A stretch of 64,000 nucleotides of DNA, taken from positions 1 to 64,000 of the forward strand of contig JAFTSA010000004.1 of NCBI GenBank assembly GCA_017461985.1, written 5' to 3'. Both the position numbers and the translations under genes were made by a program. Positions 54,672-63,621 of the stretch are shown here, in pieces (the stretch's first letter is position 1; each line of letters starts with the position of its first letter). The stretch comes from Clostridia bacterium (GTDB taxonomy: Bacteria > Bacillota > Clostridia > Christensenellales > CAG-917). The notes under the pieces were generated by a model. That model was not told the origin of the DNA, did not search any database, and worked only from the letters and a program-made list of their open reading frames with translations.

Positions 54672-57107
54672 TTATCTGTTTTTCTTCTTAAAGCCACGGC
54701 AGAATTTTTTGAATCCGCCCTTTGTTCCATTGCACATATCAACGATGCCGTCCACGGACATTTGTGACACAAGACCGCCGGTGAAACCGCTGAAACTTCT
54801 AAGGGGCATATCCTTGACAGATTGAGTGATCATATCGGGGTTTTCAGTGCCGATTGCCACAAATTGACTGCCAAACACAAGGAGGTTGTAGAGGAATTTG
54901 CCAAAGCCGGTGCAGGAGATTTGAGTGATACTGCTGTCGATGGTGAACTCACCTCTTTCATAAGGCTTGTTTTCAACGAGGGGTTTGCCGTAGAGATATT
55001 CAAATTGTTCTGCGGGGATACGCTTCTTTTCTGCCTCTGCCTCGGTGCTGTAGTAGTAATTTGCTTTTTCACGATAGTCGGGCACAGGTGCATCGGGGTT
55101 TGCGCTTGTGACGTTGACTGTTCCAGTCAAGCGGATATCCTTTGATGATGCGCCCACGAGGATGTTGAAGTCACCGCTTTCCACGTGCCAGTCGTTGATG
55201 AGCACGTTGTAGTATGCAAATGAACGGCTGTCGAGAGTGAAGGTGACGGTGGTTTCTTCACCTGCTTCAAGGAAGACTTTCTTGAAGCCCTTCAATTCCT
55301 TGACAGGGCGGAAGATGGTGCTTTCAACGTCTTGGACGTAAAGTTGTACAACTTCTGCGCCAGCTCTGTCACCGGTGTTCTTCACCTTGAGGGTGACTGT
55401 CAAACCGTCGTTTTCGTTGATAGCAGCACTTGAAAGAGTGAGGTCGCTGTATTCAAAAGTGGTGTATGAGAGGCCGTGACCGAAGGGGAATTGCACTTGC
55501 TTGTTGGCTGTGTCGAAATAGCGGTAGCCAACGTAGATGCTTTCACGATATTCCACTGTGCGAGGTCCCATAGGGAAGTATCTTGACACGATGTTGTCGT
55601 GGTTGCGGTAGGGGAAGGTTTCAGCAAGTTTACCGCTGGGGTTGACGAGACCGTACACAAGGTTGTAGGTTGCTTCGCCACCGGCTTGACCGCCAAGATA
55701 GACGTTGAGGATTGCCTTTGCCTTGTCCACCCACTTTGACACCTTGATAGGTGAGCCACAAGCGGTGACAACGATGAGGTTTTCATTGACCTTTGCCAGT
55801 TCTTCCATAAGGACATTGTGTGATTCGGGCAGGTTGATATGCTTACGGTCGAAGCCTTCGCTTTCGTATGCGTCGGTGAGGCCGATGAACACAAGGACTA
55901 CGTCCTTGCCCTTTGCCACTTTCACTGCTTCCTTGATGAGTTTTTCTTTGTAGCCGTCGCCCTTCAATGAATAGCCCTCTGCGTATTCATACTTTTGACC
56001 TGCGTTGTCCATTGCTTCAAGGAAGGACACGGTCTTGGGGGGATTGATATGGCTTGAACCTGAGCCTTGATAGCGGAGATTCTTTGCAAGAGCACCGATG
56101 ACTGCCACGCTTTGATCCTTGTTGATAGGAAGGGCATTGTTGTCGTTTTTGAGGAGGACTGCGCCACCTTCTGCGGCACGTCTAGCAAGGGAGTGGTGTG
56201 CTTCGAGGTTTTGAGGAGCATTGTCAGTTTCACTTGCTTTGCACTTGTCTGCAAATTTCAGCATACGGAGGACAACTTTGTCAAGATCTGTTTCGTCAAG
56301 TGTGCCGTCTTGGACAGCCTTGATGATATGGCGGTCGTTCATACCCTTGTTGCCGGGCATTTCAAGGTCGTTGCCTGCCTTGATTGATTCAACGCGGTCG
56401 TTCATTGCGCCCCAGTCGCTGACCACGATACCTTCATATCCCCATTCGTCACGGAGAATATCATTGAGCATACGCTTGTGGTCGGTGAGGTGCTTTCCTT
56501 CAAGGCAGTTGTAGGAACTCATTATTGTTGAGGGTTGTTCAGTTTTGACAATATGTTCAAACGCGGAGAGATAGATTTCACGGAGAGCACGTTCATCAAC
56601 CAAGGTGTCGATGCTCATACGGAGATATTCTTGGTTGTTGGCGCAGAAGTGTTTCACTGACACGCCGATGCCGTTCTTTTGGACACCGTGGACAAATGAT
56701 GCACCCATTCTTCCTGCAAGGAAGGGGTCTTCTGAGAAGTATTCAAAGTTTCTTCCACAGAGGGGGCTACGCTTGATATTGACGCCGGGGCCGAGGACGG
56801 TGCTGACCTTCAGTGCTTTTGCTTCTTCAGCGATTGCAGAGCCAACTTCTTCAATGAGGTCAGTATCCCATGATGATGCGGTGGTGACTGCAGGGGGGAA
56901 GCAGGTTGCAGTTTCTGCGGGCTTCATAACGTTTGTGCCTGCGTTTTGTTTTTCTTTGCGGATTCCGTGAGGGCCATCGGACATCCACACTGAAGGGACG
57001 TCAAGTCTTTCGATGGGCTTAGTCTTCCAGAAGGTAAGACCGGAGCAAAGGGAAGCCTTTTCTTCCAAGGTCATTTGCTTCAAAATTGCTTGATAATCTC
57101 TTTCCAT
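54672..57107 (-). CDS. Glycoside hydrolase family 3 beta-glucosidase-like enzyme
   Basis: The 811-residue protein has the GH3 N-terminal barrel, the C-terminal alpha/beta domain and a fibronectin-III-like domain. The catalytic nucleophile is Asp231 in GIVVSDWGAMNDR; substrate loop blocks are MSDGPHGIRKE and GPGVNIKRSPLCGRNFEYFSEDP. The FPFGHGLSYTTFEYS motif starts the Fn3-like domain, and a further about 140-residue tail is common in clostridial members. No signal peptide, so it acts inside the cell on imported oligosaccharides. Start at 57107 is chosen because GTGGAG lies eight bases upstream; ATG at 57131 has no such site. Confidence 0.93.
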   Translation of the reverse strand: MERDYQAILKQMTLEEKASLCSGLTFWKTKPIERLDVPSVWMSDGPHGIRKEKQNAGTNVMKPAETATCFPPAVTTASSWDTDLIEEVGSAIAEEAKALKVSTVLGPGVNIKRSPLCGRNFEYFSEDPFLAGRMGASFVHGVQKNGIGVSVKHFCANNQEYLRMSIDTLVDERALREIYLSAFEHIVKTEQPSTIMSSYNCLEGKHLTDHKRMLNDILRDEWGYEGIVVSDWGAMNDRVESIKAGNDLEMPGNKGMNDRHIIKAVQDGTLDETDLDKVVLRMLKFADKCKASETDNAPQNLEAHHSLARRAAEGGAVLLKNDNNALPINKDQSVAVIGALAKNLRYQGSGSSHINPPKTVSFLEAMDNAGQKYEYAEGYSLKGDGYKEKLIKEAVKVAKGKDVVLVFIGLTDAYESEGFDRKHINLPESHNVLMEELAKVNENLIVVTACGSPIKVSKWVDKAKAILNVYLGGQAGGEATYNLVYGLVNPSGKLAETFPYRNHDNIVSRYFPMGPRTVEYRESIYVGYRYFDTANKQVQFPFGHGLSYTTFEYSDLTLSSAAINENDGLTVTLKVKNTGDRAGAEVVQLYVQDVESTIFRPVKELKGFKKVFLEAGEETTVTFTLDSRSFAYYNVLINDWHVESGDFNILVGASSKDIRLTGTVNVTSANPDAPVPDYREKANYYYSTEAEAEKKRIPAEQFEYLYGKPLVENKPYERGEFTIDSSITQISCTGFGKFLYNLLVFGSQFVAIGTENPDMITQSVKDMPLRSFSGFTGGLVSQMSVDGIVDMCNGTKGGFKKFCRGFKKKNR

Positions 57108-57179
57108 AAATTTCTCCACGTAAGTATTCATTATGTAGGTGTGCGAGGGTACGCCCGCGCGTTTATCCTATACGAAATC

Positions 57180-57208
57180 AGTATAACATAGTAAAAATGC
57201 AATTTCAA
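57180..57208 (-). promoter_or_regulatory. Promoter of the GH3-yitT operon
   Basis: On the minus strand TTGAAA (57203-57208) and TATACT (57180-57185) with a 17-base spacer. The leader of about 65 bases contains a GC-rich inverted repeat (GGGCG and near matches) that might bind a regulator. Confidence 0.65.
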
Positions 57209-57344
57209 CATATTTTTTCTTAAAGCCGTAAACGGCTTATAGAAAAATCTAGGGTTTAGCGGTTGAAATAGGCGTATGAAGTGGCGGAAATGTTTTTTTG
57301 GCGGCGGAAAACAAAAAAATCTTTCATCTTGAGAAAAAAAGTTG

Positions 57345-57350
57345 TATAAT
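57345..57350 (+). promoter_or_regulatory. Possible -10 box of the second sigma locus
   Basis: TATAAT with a weak TTTCAT at 57322-57327 (17-base spacer), 41 bases before the sigma gene start. Confidence 0.4.
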
Positions 57351-57391
57351 TTGTGTAACCAATTTCGATTTCAATCGTTTATTAGGTGAGT

Positions 57392-57871
57392 ATGAAGAAA
57401 GAAGCCCTTGAAAACCTTTTCAAAAAGTATTACAACGAAGCAAAACTCTACGTTTTGTCGCTGTGTCACGACCAAACTTTGGCGGATGACATAGTGTCCG
57501 AAGCGTTCTACAAAGCCTTCGTTTCAATTGATGAAGAAAAGGATTCCTTCAAATATTGGCTTCTCAAAGTGTGCAGAAATTGTTATTTCGACTACGTGAG
57601 AAAAAACAAGAAAAACGTGGAACTTGACTCTGATATGAGATGTGACGACGACCCTGCCGACCAACTCATCAAAGCGGAGGAGTATAGGGCACTATATCAC
57701 GCACTCTCCCTTCTTCAACCCAACTACAAAGAAGTGCTTGTGTTGTACTATTTTGAAGGTATGTCCGTGAAGGAAATCTCCGCCATCACAGGGGATAGCA
57801 CGGACAGCGTCAAAGTGACCATGCATAGAGCACGACAAAAATTGAAATCATTATTGGAGGCCAGAATATGA
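57392..57871 (+). CDS. ECF-type RNA polymerase sigma factor
   Basis: The 159-residue protein has sigma region 2 (about 5-70, with DQTLADDIVSEAFYKAFVS) and region 4 (about 100-154, LLQPNYKEVLVLYYFEGMSVKEISAITGDSTDSVKVTMHRARQKL). It overlaps the next gene by four bases (ATGA), the usual coupling to an anti-sigma factor. AGGTGA lies just before the ATG; a GTG two codons upstream overlaps that ribosome site and is less likely. Confidence 0.92.
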   Translation: MKKEALENLFKKYYNEAKLYVLSLCHDQTLADDIVSEAFYKAFVSIDEEKDSFKYWLLKVCRNCYFDYVRKNKKNVELDSDMRCDDDPADQLIKAEEYRALYHALSLLQPNYKEVLVLYYFEGMSVKEISAITGDSTDSVKVTMHRARQKLKSLLEARI

Positions 57872-58461
57872 ACTACGAAGAAGCATTCAAAAACTATGAA
57901 AACGGCACAGCCACCGAAGAAGAAAAGGCATTTGTCAAAGCCGAACTTGAAAAGGCAAAAGCACTGTCAAGTATCATCGACGACGACAAAGTGGTTGAAA
58001 CACCGTCTCCCATTGCAGAGGCAGACGTTGAAGAAATCAAGACCGCCAAAAAACAATTCAAAATCAAGCATTTGCTCTTTGCTCTCGGCGCAGTGGCAAT
58101 GCTCATCGCAATGGTAGGCGCAATTCTCGGCGGTGTGTTTGGCTATGCCGCATCAAGTGCCAAAAAGCAAATGGCAGTAAATGAAACAAAAGCAGTTGAA
58201 ATCGGCAGAGCAGAACTTCTTGATTGGCTCAACGATATGCGCAGTGACACCAACAACCAACTTGGACTCCCTGCAGGCACACTTATGTACACCATTGAAG
58301 AAATCCGCTCAGAGGGCGTTGACGTTGACTTCAACTATGAACTTCCTCTTGACGAAAGTTATTACGTCTACAAGGTTGAGTTTGAAGCCCGCGACACAGA
58401 CTACAAGGTGGTCATCGACAGCCGTGACGGAAAAGTTATCCACATAAGAATAGAGGATTAA
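57868..58461 (+). CDS. Putative anti-sigma factor with PepSY-like outer domain
   Basis: The 197-residue protein has a cytoplasmic part of about 65 residues that can bind the sigma factor, one transmembrane helix (68-95) and an outer domain (about 105-197) whose end, YYVYKVEFEARDTDYKVVIDSRDGKVIHIRIED, looks like a PepSY-type fold. No zinc-binding HCC motif. Four-base overlap with the sigma gene and topology support the anti-sigma call. It does not resemble the sensors of the first ECF locus in sequence. Confidence 0.82.
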   Translation: MNYEEAFKNYENGTATEEEKAFVKAELEKAKALSSIIDDDKVVETPSPIAEADVEEIKTAKKQFKIKHLLFALGAVAMLIAMVGAILGGVFGYAASSAKKQMAVNETKAVEIGRAELLDWLNDMRSDTNNQLGLPAGTLMYTIEEIRSEGVDVDFNYELPLDESYYVYKVEFEARDTDYKVVIDSRDGKVIHIRIED

Positions 58462-58522
58462 CCTGTTTAGAATATCGGTTTTTCAAACCAAAACGCCAAA
58501 ATCACAACTTAATCACAAAACC

Positions 58523-58560
58523 AAAAGCACGGCAAAAATTAATGTCGTGCTTTTCTTTTT
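58523..58560 (+). terminator. Rho-independent terminator
   Basis: AAAAGCACG (58523-58531), 14-base loop, CGTGCTTTT (58546-58554), then CTTTTT. Confidence 0.8.
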
Positions 58561-58640
58561 GCGGATTTTGTCGCTTTATTTATCCTGAAAATCAAGGGGC
58601 TTTTGATTATAAATATTTCCTCTTTGCATAAAATAGGGGT

Positions 58641-59345
58641 ATGTGGTCAAACGTCATCAGCATAGACAAATGCTTTTCAAAAGAGATAGATTACCTTATT
58701 GCCAGTGTAAAAAAAGTGAGAGATTTGTCCTATGCCATTGAGGAAAGCAAGGACAGAATTTGGATATATCTTGCCTCCCTTTGTGAAAAGAGTGTAGAGA
58801 TTGAAGAAAAGATAATTTGTCTTGTTGAAGACGTCATATTGACATATATGAAAACAAGGTTTTTCCTTGAAAGACTGCCCTCGTTTTTGATGACACACCC
58901 CACTTGCTCGCTCATATGCTCACTTGTACATTTTGACAGGCGTTATGAGGAAAATATGCTTCGTAGGGCAGTGGCAGAAACGGCGGATTTCAACGTGGAC
59001 GGCATCTACAATTTTCGTCTTCAAGAGTTGAAACAAAACTGGGAGGAAGTGTCCTCGCTTGCCTCACGGCTTATGAATTCCACTGACGGCGACACCTATG
59101 ACGTTGCATCTTTCATCACCTCAACAGAGGGCGCAAAAAACCGTATCGCCATTGAAAGGGGCAGAGTGTTCAACGTGACCGAAAAAAGAGAAGTGAAAGT
59201 CCTCAACGTTTTTGATGAAAACGAGCATAACCTAATTATGGCGGTGATAGGTGAAAGTCCTGAGGAAATCGTCATAGAAGACACCCCCTTGTCAAAAGAG
59301 ATGTATGACACCTTGAAGCATATAGCCGTTGTGTACAAAAACTAA
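58641..59345 (+). CDS. YtxC-like protein (putative sporulation-related)
   Basis: The 234-residue soluble protein is mostly helical. The central FNVDGIYNFRLQELKQNWEEVSSLASRLM resembles the conserved block of YtxC-like proteins, found in spore-forming Bacillota and of unknown mechanism, and the C-terminal half has a beta pattern (EVKVLNVFD). The assignment is by recalled similarity only. The upstream TAAAAT (58629-58634) ends six bases before the ATG, and GGGG lies between them, so either leaderless or short-leader translation is possible. Confidence 0.65.
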   Translation: MWSNVISIDKCFSKEIDYLIASVKKVRDLSYAIEESKDRIWIYLASLCEKSVEIEEKIICLVEDVILTYMKTRFFLERLPSFLMTHPTCSLICSLVHFDRRYEENMLRRAVAETADFNVDGIYNFRLQELKQNWEEVSSLASRLMNSTDGDTYDVASFITSTEGAKNRIAIERGRVFNVTEKREVKVLNVFDENEHNLIMAVIGESPEEIVIEDTPLSKEMYDTLKHIAVVYKN

Positions 59346-59350
59346 AAATC

Positions 59351-59381
59351 AACAAAAAAAGCCGTGCCCCAGCACGGCTTT
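59351..59381 (-). terminator. Terminator of serA
   Basis: AAAGCCGTGC (59358-59367), loop CCCA, GCACGGCTTT (59372-59381); the T run falls on the minus strand. Confidence 0.85.
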
Positions 59382-59412
59382 CACTTGGTTAGAATGCCAC
59401 TTTTTTATTTGT

Positions 59413-60495
59413 TTAGAAAACTTTTCTCCATTTGATTGAGTCAGCAAAATTGTTTGTGTCGAGTTCATCATCGCAGTCAATGATGGTGTATCTCAAACCG
59501 TTTTTCACTGCACTGACTCCGCCATATTCTTTGTCCTCAACTGAAATCACGGTGTATCTATGTTTCTTTGTAGGCTCAATTGAAATGTTGGGCAGATTGA
59601 CTGAGTTGATCACGTTGCCTTTTTCCAGATATTCAATGAGGCTTTCACTTGCCATAACTGCGCAGTTTTCTTCGGATTCCTCTGTTGATGCACCAAGGTG
59701 AGGGATTGCAGTGATTTTGTCATCACCAAGGGCCTCAAAAGTGGGGAAGTCCACAACGTAGGCACGGACCTTTCCTTCACCAAGGGCAGTCTTCACGTCG
59801 TCTAGGTTGACAAGTTCTGCACGGGCGGAATTTATGATGATGACGCCGTCTTTCATCAAAGCAAATTTGTCCGCATTGAGAGTATGTTTTGTTTCGGGTT
59901 TGTAGGGGATATGGATGGACACAAAGTCCGCCTCTTTCACCGCATCATCAAGGTTGTCAAAGACCTTCACAAATGGCACTTCGGTGTCAAAAACTTGGTG
60001 ATGTCTAGGGGCGTATGCCACCACTTTCATGCCAAGAGCGTGAGCGGAGGATGCAACCTTTCTGCCTATTGCACCAAGTCCAAGGACAGCAAGAGTTTTG
60101 TCCAAAATCTCAGTGCCCACAAATTTTGACTTGCCTTTTTCCACTTGTTTTGTCACGTCGTCACCGGTGAGAGTTTGCGCCCAAGTCATAGCGGGGAATA
60201 GGTTTCTTGCCGCCATAATCATTGATGCAATGACAAGCTCCTTCACTCCGTTTGCGTTTGCGCCGGGGGTGTTGAAGACGCAGACACCACATTTTGCATA
60301 CTCTCCGTGAGGTATGTTGTTGACGCCGGCTCCAGCCCGTGCCACAGCAATGACACTGTCAGGAAGAGCCCACTCATTCATATTGAAAGAGCGCACAAGT
60401 ATGGCAGTGGGATTGTCGCTTTCTGCGGTGAGATTGTAGTTGTGCAACACGTCGTTTGCCTTTGTTGATATAGGGTTAAGTTTCAATATATCCAT
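59413..60495 (-). CDS. serA: D-3-phosphoglycerate dehydrogenase
   Basis: The 360-residue NAD-dependent dehydrogenase catalyses the first step of serine synthesis. It has VARAGAGVNNIP in the substrate domain, the NAD loop VLGLGAIGRKVASSAHALGMKVVAY and the catalytic region INSARAELVNLDDVKTAL ... HLGASTEESEENC. Its about 45-residue tail is shorter than the ACT domains of many SerA proteins, so classical serine feedback through ACT is doubtful. ATG at 60495 is preferred over an upstream TTG at 60522; neither has a ribosome site. It lies just downstream of serC on the same strand. Confidence 0.92.
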   Translation of the reverse strand: MDILKLNPISTKANDVLHNYNLTAESDNPTAILVRSFNMNEWALPDSVIAVARAGAGVNNIPHGEYAKCGVCVFNTPGANANGVKELVIASMIMAARNLFPAMTWAQTLTGDDVTKQVEKGKSKFVGTEILDKTLAVLGLGAIGRKVASSAHALGMKVVAYAPRHHQVFDTEVPFVKVFDNLDDAVKEADFVSIHIPYKPETKHTLNADKFALMKDGVIIINSARAELVNLDDVKTALGEGKVRAYVVDFPTFEALGDDKITAIPHLGASTEESEENCAVMASESLIEYLEKGNVINSVNLPNISIEPTKKHRYTVISVEDKEYGGVSAVKNGLRYTIIDCDDELDTNNFADSIKWRKVF

Positions 60496-60635
60496 AGTTT
60501 TTAGGGTTTGTTTTAGACTCAATTATTTTTGTTTATTCACACAATCAATGGTTTATTGTCGACTTTTGACACAATAAACGCTTTGCCACGTGATTATTTC
60601 ATTTTTGTTTGTCCCAGCAATTTTGTTGAAACTTG

Positions 60636-61709
60636 TCAACTGTTTGCCTTTTCAAAACGCTTCATAAAGTCGATGAGTGCCTCAACGCCTTCAACGGGCA
60701 TTGCGTTGTAGATTGATGCTCTCATGCCACCAACCAGTTTGTGACCTTTCAAGGACACAAGACCTTCCGCCTCTGCCTCTTTGATGAATTTTGCGTTCAG
60801 TTCATCGGTGGGTGCGACAAAGGGCACGTTCATGATTGACCTGTATTCCTTGTCAACACTGTTGGTGTAGAAGGGTGTGCTGTCAATATAGTCGTACAGC
60901 ATCTTTGCTTTTCTGCGGTTGATTTCTTCGATGGCTTTCACACCACCCATATCTTTCAATCTGCGGAGGTTCAGCATCATCACGTAGATTGCCCAGCAGG
61001 GAGGAGTGTTGTAGAGGCTGTTGTTGTCCACCTGTGTGCGATATTTCAGCATAGTAGGGCAGATGGGCATTTCGTTGCCGAGAAGGTCCTTTCTCACAAT
61101 GACCAGAGTGACACCAGCAGGGGCAAGATTCTTTTGCGCACCGGCGTAGATGAGACCGTATTTTGACACGTCGATTTCCTCACTCATTATGCAAGATGAC
61201 ATATCTGACACAATGGGCAAATGGGTGTCGGGCAGAGCAGGGAATTTCGTGCCGAAAATGGTGTTGTTTTCGGTGATATGCACGTAGTCTGCGTCAGGAC
61301 GGAAGTCCTCACGGGTTGTCCTAGGGATATAGGTGAATTTTTTGTCCTCACTGGATGCAACGGTCTTGATATCACCATACTTGCCTGCCTCTTTGAAAGC
61401 CTTTTTTGCAAAGTTGCCTGTGACGATATAGTCCGCTTTGCCGTTTTTCAAAAGATTCAAAGGCACGGCCTCAAACTGAGTTGAAGCACCACCTTGCACC
61501 AAGATGATGGCGTAGTCATCAGGCACGTTCATAAGTTCGCGTACAAGAGCGAGACACTCGTTGTTGATTTCGTCATACCACTTACTTCTGTGGCTCATTT
61601 CCATGACGCTCATACCCGAGCCCTTGTAGTCTGCGATGTTTTGACCTGCCAGTTCGATGACTTCCGTGGGCAGAGTTGAAGGCCCAGCGGAGAAGTTGAA
61701 TACTCTCAT
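60636..61709 (-). CDS. serC: Phosphoserine aminotransferase
   Basis: The 357-residue PLP enzyme converts 3-phosphohydroxypyruvate and glutamate to phosphoserine. It begins RVFNFSAGPSTLPTEV, has the phosphate-binding GGASTQFEAVPLNLL, and PLP Lys193 in YAGAQKNLAPAGVT. GGGGAAAATT precedes the ATG. The gap to serA is 140 bases without a terminator. No phosphoserine phosphatase gene is visible in the window. Confidence 0.96.
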   Translation of the reverse strand: MRVFNFSAGPSTLPTEVIELAGQNIADYKGSGMSVMEMSHRSKWYDEINNECLALVRELMNVPDDYAIILVQGGASTQFEAVPLNLLKNGKADYIVTGNFAKKAFKEAGKYGDIKTVASSEDKKFTYIPRTTREDFRPDADYVHITENNTIFGTKFPALPDTHLPIVSDMSSCIMSEEIDVSKYGLIYAGAQKNLAPAGVTLVIVRKDLLGNEMPICPTMLKYRTQVDNNSLYNTPPCWAIYVMMLNLRRLKDMGGVKAIEEINRRKAKMLYDYIDSTPFYTNSVDKEYRSIMNVPFVAPTDELNAKFIKEAEAEGLVSLKGHKLVGGMRASIYNAMPVEGVEALIDFMKRFEKANS

Positions 61710-61896
61710 AATTTTCCCCTTTCAAAAATTGATTTTTGTATGGATATTATACAATTCACTAGTGCAAAAGTAAATAGTCACCTTGAAAATAAAGCCCAAA
61801 ACAAGGACATTTTTGAAGATTTTTGTTGGAAAATTTTGAAAACGACAGAAAGAAAACTCACAAATCCTTATAGGCGGATATTTTTGTGCAGTCAAG

Positions 61897-61925
61897 TTGC
61901 AATAAGCCACGATGTATGCTATAAT
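61897..61925 (+). promoter_or_regulatory. Promoter of the ribonuclease J gene
   Basis: TTGCAA (61897-61902) and TATAAT (61920-61925), 17-base spacer, extended TGC. The leader then folds ACACGG-GCGCGA-CCGTGT (61955-61972) before an AGAGGA ribosome site, perhaps an autoregulation target for RNase J. Confidence 0.75.
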
Positions 61926-61991
61926 AAACTGCTAGTTATAATTATATGCGTAATACACGGGCGCGACCGTGTGGACTTATAGAGGAAAAAT

Positions 61992-63620
61992 ATGGCAAAA
62001 ACAGTACGAGTCGTTTTTCTTGGCGGTGTTGGCGAAATTGGCAAAAATATGACCGCCATTGAGTATGATGACGACATTATCATCGTGGACTGCGGGGTTG
62101 AGTTTCCCCGAGACGACAGTCCTGGAATAGACGCAATAATCCCTGACGTCACTTATATAAGAGAAAATCTCCACAAACTTCGTGGCGTAGTTTTGACACA
62201 CGGTCACGAGGACCATATCGGCGCACTGCCGTACTATGCAGAGGAGTTTGACACCCCCATCTACGGCACAGCCCTGACCCTTGGTCTTCTTTCAAGAAAA
62301 ATGCAGGAGAAAAACGTGCCTGCAAGGATGAAAGAGGTCAAGGAGGGTGACAGAGTCACCCTTGGTTGCTTCACGGTGGAGTTTATCAAGGTGGCACACT
62401 CAATGGCAGGTGCTTGCGCACTGTCAATCACAACACCTCTTGGTGTCATTTTTGTCACCGGTGACTACAAAATTGACCGTAGCCCCATTGACAACAAAAA
62501 GACAAACCTTAAACGCATAAAAGAGATAGGCGACAAGGGTGTTATGCTGATGCTTGGTGAAAGCACCAACGTAGAAAGAAAGGGGCACTCCACCTCAGAA
62601 AAAATCGTAGGTCAAGGTCTTGACCACATTTTCAGTGAAAACCCTGACAAGCGCATTGTCATATCCTGTTTTTCATCAAGCAACTACCGTGTGCAACAGA
62701 TTTTGTGGCTGGCAGAGAAGTACAAGCGCAAAGTCTATCTTGCAGGCAGAAGTATGAAGAGCATAGTTGACGTGGCGTCAAAGGTGGGTGAGTTGAAAAT
62801 CCCCAAAGGCGTCATAGTTGACGGCGTAGGCAACACCAAGCCTGAAAAACTTGTTATTATCGCAACAGGCACACAGGGTGAGCCGGACAGCGCACTTTCA
62901 AAACTTTCAAAGGACGACTTCGGCAAGGGCATATCTCTTGGCGAAAAGGACGTGGTTGTGCTTTCATCAACCCCTATCCCCGGCAACGAGAAGTCAGTGT
63001 ATCAAGTCATCAACAACCTGTTCCGTCAAGGGGCAAAAGTGGTGTATGACTCTATGAACGACGTCCACGTTTCAGGCCACGCCTATGAAGATGAACTTCG
63101 CACTATGCTTGAAACTGTTCGTCCCAGATTCTTTATGCCCGTGCACGGTGAATATCGTCATCAATACAAGCACGTAGAGTTGGCGGTTGAAAGTGGCGTA
63201 CCCGTGAAAAACACCGCAATCCCCAACGTAGGTGAGGTGTGGGGAGTCAACCACAACAGCCTTCGTCAACACTCCAACGTCACCGCAGGCAACGTGTACG
63301 TTGACGGCGACATTATCGAGGACGGAAACGGCATTGTCCGTGATAGACGCAGTCTTGCTGAATACGGCATCCTCATCGTCCTTGTAGGCTACAACAACAA
63401 AACCCACAGCATTGACGGGGATATTGAGATTATCCCTCGAGGCGTCAACGTGACTGATGAAAAGCGTCTTGACATAATCCGCGCCATCAACAAAGCGGTC
63501 AGTGAGGACGAAAGTCACAACTTATTTGAAATTACGGGAGCAGTGAAAAAGGCTGTTCGCAAGCAATTCTATCGCGACAGACAATTCCCAATCGTAGTTC
63601 CCGTGGTTATAGAGGACTGA
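61992..63620 (+). CDS. rnj: Ribonuclease J
   Basis: The 542-residue metallo-beta-lactamase/beta-CASP nuclease degrades and matures RNA with 5'-exo and endo activity. The zinc site HGHEDHIGALPYY (His70, His72, Asp74, His75), the DCGVEFP strand, the beta-CASP LGESTNVERKGHS and ISCFSSSNYRVQQI blocks and FMPVHGEYRHQYKH are present. It ends without the long C-terminal extension of some homologues. The next gene starts two bases after its stop. Confidence 0.96.
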   Translation: MAKTVRVVFLGGVGEIGKNMTAIEYDDDIIIVDCGVEFPRDDSPGIDAIIPDVTYIRENLHKLRGVVLTHGHEDHIGALPYYAEEFDTPIYGTALTLGLLSRKMQEKNVPARMKEVKEGDRVTLGCFTVEFIKVAHSMAGACALSITTPLGVIFVTGDYKIDRSPIDNKKTNLKRIKEIGDKGVMLMLGESTNVERKGHSTSEKIVGQGLDHIFSENPDKRIVISCFSSSNYRVQQILWLAEKYKRKVYLAGRSMKSIVDVASKVGELKIPKGVIVDGVGNTKPEKLVIIATGTQGEPDSALSKLSKDDFGKGISLGEKDVVVLSSTPIPGNEKSVYQVINNLFRQGAKVVYDSMNDVHVSGHAYEDELRTMLETVRPRFFMPVHGEYRHQYKHVELAVESGVPVKNTAIPNVGEVWGVNHNSLRQHSNVTAGNVYVDGDIIEDGNGIVRDRRSLAEYGILIVLVGYNNKTHSIDGDIEIIPRGVNVTDEKRLDIIRAINKAVSEDESHNLFEITGAVKKAVRKQFYRDRQFPIVVPVVIED

Positions 63621-63621
63621 T